A stretch of 64,000 bases of DNA, taken from Bdellovibrionales bacterium. GTDB taxonomy: Bacteria; Bdellovibrionota; UBA1018. Position numbers and translations under genes: made by a program. A model generated the notes under the pieces. That model did not search any database. It worked only from the letters and a program-made list of their open reading frames with translations, and was not told the DNA's origin. Shown in pieces: positions 58,513-64,000 of the stretch (positions are counted from its first letter, which is position 1; the number at the start of each line of letters is the position of its first letter). Location of the stretch: contig JAFEAP010000011.1 in the NCBI GenBank assembly GCA_018266355.1, positions 1 through 64,000 on the forward strand. Direction: 5' to 3'.

Positions 58513-59031
58513 ATGAAAATCTCCCGTACGCTCCTCGCCCTCCTTCCGCTCGCCGTCGTCGCCTCCGCGCACGCCGAGAAGAAAGAAATCCACTTCACCT
58601 GCGAAAACGTCCGCTCCTTCAAGAAAATGGACGCGAGCGCTTCGATGCCCGGCGCGGAAAAATACGACGCCGTCGCCACCACCACCTATAAGGCCGCGGG
58701 CCAAGCCCAGTACGGCGGAGCTCCCCGTGACGTCGATTTGAACCTCGTCGCCCAGCCCGGCAACAAGCCGGCGATGACGGGTTACCTCCGCGCGAAAGCC
58801 GTCGAGGAACTCCCGGAAATGCTCCAGTCCGGAAACGTCCGCGCCGCCTTTACGAACGGCTACCAAACCCTCGTGATCCTGAATTCGAAATCTCCGAAGG
58901 CGAAGGGCTACCTCTACATCCAAATGCAACCGAACCCGAAATCGAAACGGGACTACCAACGCATCAAGATGAAGTGCATCACCCAGGACATCTCGGTTTA
59001 CGAAAACGAATCCGAGATGCCGTTCGGCTGA
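58513..59031 (+). CDS. Small secreted protein of unknown function
   Basis: A 172-residue protein. AAGGA about nine bases upstream supports the ATG at 58513. The signal is ISRTLLALLPLAVVASAHA. The mature domain is beta-rich with an alternating pattern (EIHFTCENVRSFKKMD, GYLYIQMQPNPKS, QRIKMKCITQDISVYE) and two cysteines that probably pair. No family is recognised. Its stop abuts the convergent valS stop without a single spare base, so there is no dedicated terminator between them. Confidence 0.68.
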   Translation: MKISRTLLALLPLAVVASAHAEKKEIHFTCENVRSFKKMDASASMPGAEKYDAVATTTYKAAGQAQYGGAPRDVDLNLVAQPGNKPAMTGYLRAKAVEELPEMLQSGNVRAAFTNGYQTLVILNSKSPKAKGYLYIQMQPNPKSKRDYQRIKMKCITQDISVYENESEMPFG

Positions 59032-61848
59032 TCAGCCGAGCTTTTTCAAAGCGGCTTCGAACCCCGCGAGCTTCGCGCGGAACGCTTCGGCTTCGGCACG
59101 GGTCTTCTCGATGAGCTCTTTCGGCGCTTTCGCGACGAAAGACTCCTTCGAGAGTTTCCCTTCGACGTGGGCGAGGTCGACCTTCGCCTTCTCGATCTCC
59201 TTGCGCACGCGTTTCCGTTCTTCTTCGACGTCGACGAGCCCGTCGAGGTCGATGCGGATCTCGGCGGCGGGGTTCGCGAGCGGGATCACGGCTTCGAACT
59301 TCGAGACGGACTTCCCGGCGCCGAGCTCCTCGATCTTCGTCACGCGAGCGAGCGTGAGGATATCGTTCGCGTGGGCGGCGAAAAACGTCTTCGCGCCCGC
59401 GTCCTTCATATGGACGTGGAGGACGAATTCCTTCTTCGGCGAGAGGTTGTTCTCGCCGCGGAAGTTCCGGACGGCTTCGATCACGGATTTCAAGCGCGAC
59501 ATCTCGACTTCGGCCGCCTCGTCCTTGAACGCGAGGTCCGGTTTCGGGAACGCGTGGAACTGGAGCGTCGCGAGCGCGGGCTTCCCGTCGCGGGCGCGCA
59601 CCGGGGTGTTCGCCGCCTTCTTCCATGGGAGGGAATCCCAAAGCTCCTCGGTCACGAACGGCATGATCGGGTGCAAGAGCTTGAAGAGCGTCTCGAGCAC
59701 GTAGTGGATCGTGATCAGGCTCTCTTCGCGCTCCTTCCCGCCGCGGCGGAACGGGAGCTTCGCGAATTCGATCGACCAGTCGCAAAATTCGAGCCAAGCG
59801 AACTCGTAGAGCGCGTTCGTCGACTCGTTGATTTCCCAGTTCGCGAATCCGTTCTCGACCTTCTGGATCGTGGACTGGAGGCGCGAGAGGATCCAGCGGT
59901 TCGCCGGCGCGAGCGACTTAAAGTTCGCCTTCAGCCACGCCTCGGCTCCACCCTTCGGTTCGGCCAATGGGCCGGCGTTCGGCACCGTATTGCCGCCTTC
60001 GTCAGCGCCGCCGCCCGAGAGCTGGAGGTGAAGGAACTTCGTCGCGTTCCAGAGCTTGTTCGCGAACGCGCGGTAACCCTCGACGCGGTCGACGGAAAGC
60101 TTGATGTCGCGTCCCTGGCCCGACATCGAAGCGAGCGTGAAGCGGAGCGGATCCGCGCCGTGCTGGTCGATGAGCAGGAGGGGATCGATGACGTTCCCCT
60201 TCGACTTCGACATCTTCTCGCCTTTTTCGTCGCGCACCATCGGGTGCATGTAGACTTTCTTGAACGGAACGTCGCCCGCGAAATGAAGGCCCATCATGAT
60301 CATCCGGGCGACCCAGAAGAAAATGATGTCGAAACCCGTCTCGAGGACCGCCGTCGGATAGAAGGTCTCCATCGCCTTCGTTTTTTCCGGCCACCCGAGC
60401 GTCGAGAACGGCCATAGCGCGGAGGAGAACCACGTATCGAGGACGTCTTCGTCCTGCTGGATCCGGGTCGAGTTACAACTCGGGCATTTCTTCAGGTCCG
60501 TGCGCGAAACCGAAGTCTCCCCGCAGTCGGCGCAGTACCATGCCGGGATCTGGTGCCCCCACCAAAGCTGACGCGAGATGCACCAGTCGCGAATGTTCTC
60601 CATCCATTCGAAGTAAGTCTTTTCCCAGGACTTCGGCGCGAACTCGATCTTCCCGCTCCGCACGACGTCGATCGCCGGCTTCGCGAGGGGCTCGATCTTC
60701 ACGAACCACTGCTTCGAGATCACCGGCTCGACGACTTCGCCGTAGCGCTCGGAGAGACCGACCTTATGCGTGTGCGGTTCGACCTTCGCGAGTAGCCCCG
60801 CGGCGTCGAGGTCGGCGACGACCTTTTCCCGCGCTTCCGCGAATTTCAGCCCGGCGTACGCGCCGCCCGCGCTCGTGATTTTCCCGTCGAGGCCCATCAC
60901 CTGGATGATCTCGAGTTTATGCTTCTGACCGAGGTCGTAGTCGTTGAAGTCGTGCGCGGGCGTGACTTTCAGCGCGCCGGTGCCGAACTCGCGGTCGACG
61001 TAAGCGTCGGTGATCACCGGCAGGACGCGGCCGACGAGCGGCAGCTTGGCGAATTTCCCGTGGATGTGCGCGTAGCGTTCGTCTTCCGGGTGCACCGCGA
61101 CCGCGGTATCGCCCAGCAGCGTCTCGGGCCGCGTGGTCGCGATCGTGAGCACGGTCGGCTGGCCGTTCGACGGGTCTTTCACCGGCGTCTTCCCGTCCTT
61201 CTCGACGATCGCGTAGCGGATATGCCAGAGGTTGCCCTTCCGCTCGGTCGGAATCACTTCGAGATCGGAGAGCGCGGACTGCGAGCGCACGCACCAGTTG
61301 ATGATCCGGTCGCCGCGGTAGATGAGGCCCTGCTCGTAGAGCGTGACGAAGACTTCGCGGACGGCCTTCGAAAGACCGTCGTCGAGGGTGAAGCGCTCGC
61401 GCTTCCAGTCGAGCGCGCAACCCATGCGCTTCATCTGACCGGTGATTCCGCCGTGGTGGTCTTCCTTCCACTTCCAGGTGCGCTCGAGGAACTTCTCGCG
61501 GCCGAGGTCGTGGCGCGTGAGGGGTTTGCCCGTCGGGCCCTTCCCTTCCTTCGCGATTTGTTTTTCGACTTGGGTTTGCGTCGCGATGCCGGCGTGGTCC
61601 GTGCCCGGGAGCCAGAGGGTGTTGTCCCCGTGCATGCGGCGCCAGCGGATGAGGATGTCTTCGAGCGTGAGCATCACGGCGTGGCCCATGTGCAGGACGC
61701 CCGTCACGTTCGGCGGTGGGATCACGATCGTGTAGGTCTTCTGACCCGCGACCGGATTATCGGAGGCTTCGAAGCACCCGTTCTGCATCCAAAAATCGTA
61801 GCGCTTCTGCTCGAAGCCTTTCGGTTCGTAGCTCTTCTCGAGGCTCAT
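59032..61848 (-). CDS. valS: Valyl-tRNA synthetase
   Basis: A 938-residue class Ia synthetase. The HIGH motif appears as HMGH near residue 52 (GVLHMGHAVMLTLEDILIRW) and the KMSKS motif as GEKMSKSKGNVIDP near 544. Other valyl features are WLPGTDHAGIATQTQVEK, the editing domain (IATTRPETLLGDTAVAVHPED) and a C-terminal coiled-coil arm (VEEERKRVRKEIEKAKVDLAHVEGKLS) that binds tRNA-Val. Length is normal. It is 11 bases after slyD on the same strand. Confidence 0.96.
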   Translation of the reverse strand: MSLEKSYEPKGFEQKRYDFWMQNGCFEASDNPVAGQKTYTIVIPPPNVTGVLHMGHAVMLTLEDILIRWRRMHGDNTLWLPGTDHAGIATQTQVEKQIAKEGKGPTGKPLTRHDLGREKFLERTWKWKEDHHGGITGQMKRMGCALDWKRERFTLDDGLSKAVREVFVTLYEQGLIYRGDRIINWCVRSQSALSDLEVIPTERKGNLWHIRYAIVEKDGKTPVKDPSNGQPTVLTIATTRPETLLGDTAVAVHPEDERYAHIHGKFAKLPLVGRVLPVITDAYVDREFGTGALKVTPAHDFNDYDLGQKHKLEIIQVMGLDGKITSAGGAYAGLKFAEAREKVVADLDAAGLLAKVEPHTHKVGLSERYGEVVEPVISKQWFVKIEPLAKPAIDVVRSGKIEFAPKSWEKTYFEWMENIRDWCISRQLWWGHQIPAWYCADCGETSVSRTDLKKCPSCNSTRIQQDEDVLDTWFSSALWPFSTLGWPEKTKAMETFYPTAVLETGFDIIFFWVARMIMMGLHFAGDVPFKKVYMHPMVRDEKGEKMSKSKGNVIDPLLLIDQHGADPLRFTLASMSGQGRDIKLSVDRVEGYRAFANKLWNATKFLHLQLSGGGADEGGNTVPNAGPLAEPKGGAEAWLKANFKSLAPANRWILSRLQSTIQKVENGFANWEINESTNALYEFAWLEFCDWSIEFAKLPFRRGGKEREESLITIHYVLETLFKLLHPIMPFVTEELWDSLPWKKAANTPVRARDGKPALATLQFHAFPKPDLAFKDEAAEVEMSRLKSVIEAVRNFRGENNLSPKKEFVLHVHMKDAGAKTFFAAHANDILTLARVTKIEELGAGKSVSKFEAVIPLANPAAEIRIDLDGLVDVEEERKRVRKEIEKAKVDLAHVEGKLSKESFVAKAPKELIEKTRAEAEAFRAKLAGFEAALKKLG

Positions 61849-61859
61849 CTCGGCGAATC

Positions 61860-62354
61860 TCAGTGATGGTGATGGCCGCCCGGACCGTGAACGTGTCCGT
61901 GGGCCTTCTCTTCTTCCGTGGCGTCGCGGATCGAAAGGATCTCGACGGTGAAGTGCAGCGTCTGGCCCGCGAGCGGGTGGTTCCCGTCGATGGTGACGTC
62001 GTCGCCGGCGACGCCGACGATGGTGAAGATCATGCCGTGCCCCTCGGGAGACTGGGCTTGGAACTGCATTCCGGCCTGGATGTCGTTGATGCCGGGGAAC
62101 TGGTCTTTCTTCACGGTCATCTTCAGGCCGGGGTGGACCGGACCGTACGCGTCTTCGGGCGCGATCGTGACGTTCTTCTTTTCGCCGATCTTCAGCCCTT
62201 CGAGACCCGTTTCGAGGCCCGGGACGATCTGGCTCGCGCCCTGGATATAGAGAAAGGGCTCTTCGGTCGAAGCCTGGTCGAGGATGACGCCCGCGTCGTT
62301 CCGGAGGCTATAGGACATTCCGACGACTTTACCCGAAGCGATGATTTCCGACAT
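61860..62354 (-). CDS. slyD: FKBP-type peptidyl-prolyl isomerase, SlyD-like
   Basis: A 164-residue protein of the SlyD family. The FKBP part includes VVGMSYSLRNDAGVILDQA and GLETGLEGLKIGEKKNVTIAPEDAYG, with the IF chaperone insert (about 75-125: VKKDQFPGINDIQAGMQFQ) and the VDGNHPLAGQTLHFTVEI strand. The C-terminal tail is His-rich (HGHVHGPGGHHHH) and should bind nickel or zinc. It acts as prolyl isomerase, chaperone and metal store in the cytosol. A long hairpin lies 39 bases upstream of its start. Confidence 0.95.
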   Translation of the reverse strand: MSEIIASGKVVGMSYSLRNDAGVILDQASTEEPFLYIQGASQIVPGLETGLEGLKIGEKKNVTIAPEDAYGPVHPGLKMTVKKDQFPGINDIQAGMQFQAQSPEGHGMIFTIVGVAGDDVTIDGNHPLAGQTLHFTVEILSIRDATEEEKAHGHVHGPGGHHHH

Positions 62355-62392
62355 GGACGATTCTCCTTACGAAAATCGTTACCATGAAAAAG

Positions 62393-62447
62393 TTTCGAGA
62401 GACACGGTTCCCATCCCCATCTTCCCGGGAATCCGTGCCTCTCGAAA
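62393..62447 (-). promoter_or_regulatory. Long imperfect hairpin in the probable slyD leader
   Basis: The left arm (62393-62412) and right arm (62427-62447) pair over about 19 positions: TTTCGAGAG with CTCTCGAAA, CACGG with CCGTG and TTCCC with GGGAA, with one mismatch and one bulge, and a 14-base loop. It could be a leader RNA structure, a transcriptional terminator relic, or an operator between slyD and the divergent TetR gene. Confidence 0.5.
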
Positions 62448-62603
62448 GCTCAGTCAGTTGGAGTACTGTGAGAGTTATTTGCAGGCCTGAGCTTAACACC
62501 CGCGTCGCGGAATATAACGCATCGCGGCTTCATTTGCGCGATCTGCCGGTGACGGGACCGCGAGTTTCTGTCACCCTGGAAGAGGGAGACCGCACCGCGC
62601 AGC

Positions 62604-63230
62604 ATGGCGATCGAACGCGATAAACAAGCGAAGTTTCAGGCGGTTGCGGAGGCGATTTTCACGATCCTCATCCGTGGGGGCATCGAAAACCTCTCCCATA
62701 CCCGAGTCGCCGAAGTATCTAAGGTCAGTCGTGCTTGGGTCTATAAATACATCGGGAAAAGCTCCGAGGAACTGATCGCGTTCAGCCTGGACGCGATCGG
62801 GAAGGAATTCGCGAAAGTCGGCGTCCTGCTCTCGAAGCAGTCCGCGGACGACGTACGCACGAGCCTTTTCCACGGCACTTTCCGCATGCTCGCGAACTCC
62901 GAGGCGAACCCCGCGCTGATGGCCCTCTATTCCCGCTACGCCGGGACCCAAAACCCGGTCGGCCGGAAAATCTCCGAGCTCGAAGAGGAATACCTCGGCG
63001 CCGTCCGTTCGCGCCTCGAACGCTATTTCGGACTTCCCGCGGACGAGGCGGTGATCGTCGCCGAAGTCCTGCACGGGATGCGGATGGGTCTCGCCGTCCG
63101 TTATTCGTCGCTCGGGATGAAGGACAAAACCGACCTCGAAGGCGTGCTCAAAGCCCTCCGCCGCGTGATCAAGCACTTCGCCATCGAAGACCAAAAAGGC
63201 GAAACGAAGATCATCCTCGATCCGGTCTGA
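62604..63230 (+). CDS. TetR-family transcriptional regulator
   Basis: A 208-residue protein. The helix-turn-helix lies at about 12-55: KFQAVAEAIFTILIRGGIENLSHTRVAEVSKVSRAWVYKYIGKSSEELIAF, matching the TetR_N pattern in which the recognition helix starts with KVSRAWVYKY. The remaining helices form the ligand-binding and dimer domain (AVIVAEVLHGMRMGLAVRY). Effector and targets are unknown. It is divergent from slyD across about 250 bases and 68 bases upstream of the beta-lactamase-like gene in the same direction, so either could be a target. Confidence 0.88.
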   Translation: MAIERDKQAKFQAVAEAIFTILIRGGIENLSHTRVAEVSKVSRAWVYKYIGKSSEELIAFSLDAIGKEFAKVGVLLSKQSADDVRTSLFHGTFRMLANSEANPALMALYSRYAGTQNPVGRKISELEEEYLGAVRSRLERYFGLPADEAVIVAEVLHGMRMGLAVRYSSLGMKDKTDLEGVLKALRRVIKHFAIEDQKGETKIILDPV

Positions 63231-63297
63231 CCCGCCAGTGAAATGGCGGTAGAACGCGAGGATTTCACCCCGTAGAATTTTATCCGAGGGTGAACCG

Positions 63298-64000
63298 ATG
63301 AAATCGAACCGTGTGTCCGTCCGCCGTGGCCTCGTAACGTTCTCGGCGCTCGCGCTCTTCGCGTGCCAGACGGCTCCGATCACGGACGGTCCGCGGAAAC
63401 CGGCCTCGGTTTCCGACGAAGGCAAGAAGGCGATGGAAGCCGTCGCGTTCGGCGGGCTCGACAAGATCCACACCGACGCCCTCCTCGTCTACAAGGACGG
63501 CAAGCTCCTCTACTCGCGCTACGACCGCGGCTACGACGAGACGAAGAAGCACCTTTCCTGGTCGATGGGCAAATCGATCTCCGCGCTCGTCGCCGCCCGC
63601 GCGGTGAACGAGGGTAAACTCGGCTACGGAGACGCGCTCTCGAAATGGGTTCCGCAGTACAAAGGCACGGCCACCCTCCTCGACGTCTTCCAGATGTCCT
63701 CGGGTTTGAGCTTCAAGGAAGAATACGCCGGCATTCCCGTCGACTCCGACGCGACGAAGATGCTCTACCTCGACGGAATCGACGTCGGCATGGCGCCCTA
63801 CACCGCGACCCGGAAAATGCGTCCGGAGAAGCCGGGCGAGTACTTCTACTACTCGAGCGGCGACGCGAACCTCATCCAAGAAGCCGTGAAGAACGCCATC
63901 GGCGACCAAAAGACTTACGACGCCTATCCGTGGACGGCGTTCTTCGACAAGCTCGATATCAAGGCCACCTTCGAGCAGGACGTCACCGGCACCTTCGTCG
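63298..64000 (+). CDS. Serine beta-lactamase-family lipoprotein, truncated by the window end
   Basis: The ATG at 63298 (GAGGG seven bases upstream) opens a frame that is still open at base 64000, giving 234 codons so far. The N-terminus (GLVTFSALALFAC) is a lipoprotein signal with lipobox L-F-A-C. The class C / esterase-type fold is indicated by the nucleophile motif SMGK (SxxK, in LSWSMGKSISALVAARAV) near residue 85, and by YSS in YYSSGDANLIQEAV where Y-x-N or Y-S-N is usual. ALLVYKDGKLLYSRYDRGYD is the typical opening strand. It may be a peptidase or esterase rather than a true beta-lactamase. The third motif is outside the window. Confidence 0.85.
   Translation, partial: MKSNRVSVRRGLVTFSALALFACQTAPITDGPRKPASVSDEGKKAMEAVAFGGLDKIHTDALLVYKDGKLLYSRYDRGYDETKKHLSWSMGKSISALVAARAVNEGKLGYGDALSKWVPQYKGTATLLDVFQMSSGLSFKEEYAGIPVDSDATKMLYLDGIDVGMAPYTATRKMRPEKPGEYFYYSSGDANLIQEAVKNAIGDQKTYDAYPWTAFFDKLDIKATFEQDVTGTFV

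Noticed and set aside
63233..63255. CCGCCA/TGGCGG hairpin after the TetR gene
   Set aside because: Six pairs, a six-base loop and no T run; too weak to call a terminator.

Overview
The window is a GC-rich (roughly 60 percent), densely packed chromosomal segment of a Gram-negative, aerobically respiring bacterium. The mix of many small secreted proteins, a TIGR02147-family regulator, an alternative complex III next to an A2-type caa3 oxidase, monoheme secreted proteins and RCC1/anchor-D surface repeats resembles Bdellovibrionota or other former Deltaproteobacteria. I cannot assign a genus from sequence alone. I see no phage, IS element, CRISPR array or rRNA. Two proline tRNA genes are present.

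Bases 1-10,600: the end of a giant Cys-rich surface protein (anchor-D repeats followed by 13 RCC1 repeats), a degenerate PhyH-fold protein, an XRE regulator, a type IV pilin with a membrane PilZ-like protein, and a secreted S9 peptidase operon divergent from a TIGR02147 regulator across an AT-rich palindrome. 10,600-24,900: tRNA-Pro(CGG), a receptor-type adenylate cyclase, an ArsR repressor with a zinc-type alpha-5 site in front of a cytochrome c/FTR1 iron permease, a family 4-type uracil-DNA glycosylase, several lipoproteins, a YiiX-like hydrolase, a 1033-residue secreted protein with a possible caspase-like C-terminus, and tRNA-Pro(UGG) flanked by copies of its own 3' end. 24,900-29,400: SRAP, RDD and EamA proteins, a peroxiredoxin and a heme-binding secreted protein.

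29,400-47,400 is the respiratory core. Alternative complex III (actA, actB, actD, actE, actF; no actC) would pass quinol electrons to cytochrome c. The caa3-type oxidase (coxB-heme c, coxA, coxC, and a subunit IV fused to a further cytochrome c) would reduce oxygen. A Sco copper chaperone and a heme O synthase fused to a polysaccharide deacetylase serve its assembly. An OmpA-type lipoprotein and secreted proteins of unknown function lie between the two blocks.

47,600-64,000: a putative lipoprotein methyltransferase, tatA, hpt, a zinc/manganese uptake locus (small Cys/His protein, outer-membrane barrel, binding protein, permease, no ATPase), a lysozyme-like secreted protein, gpsA with a plsB-type acyltransferase, thiamine pyrophosphokinase, an EF-hand/TPR secreted protein, valS, slyD, a TetR regulator and the start of a serine beta-lactamase-family lipoprotein.

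The points most worth following up are the CtaB-deacetylase fusion, the missing ActC, the possible caspase-like secreted protein, the ligand-less PhyH protein and the tRNA-derived repeats. All assignments rest on reading motifs by eye; no database search was run.
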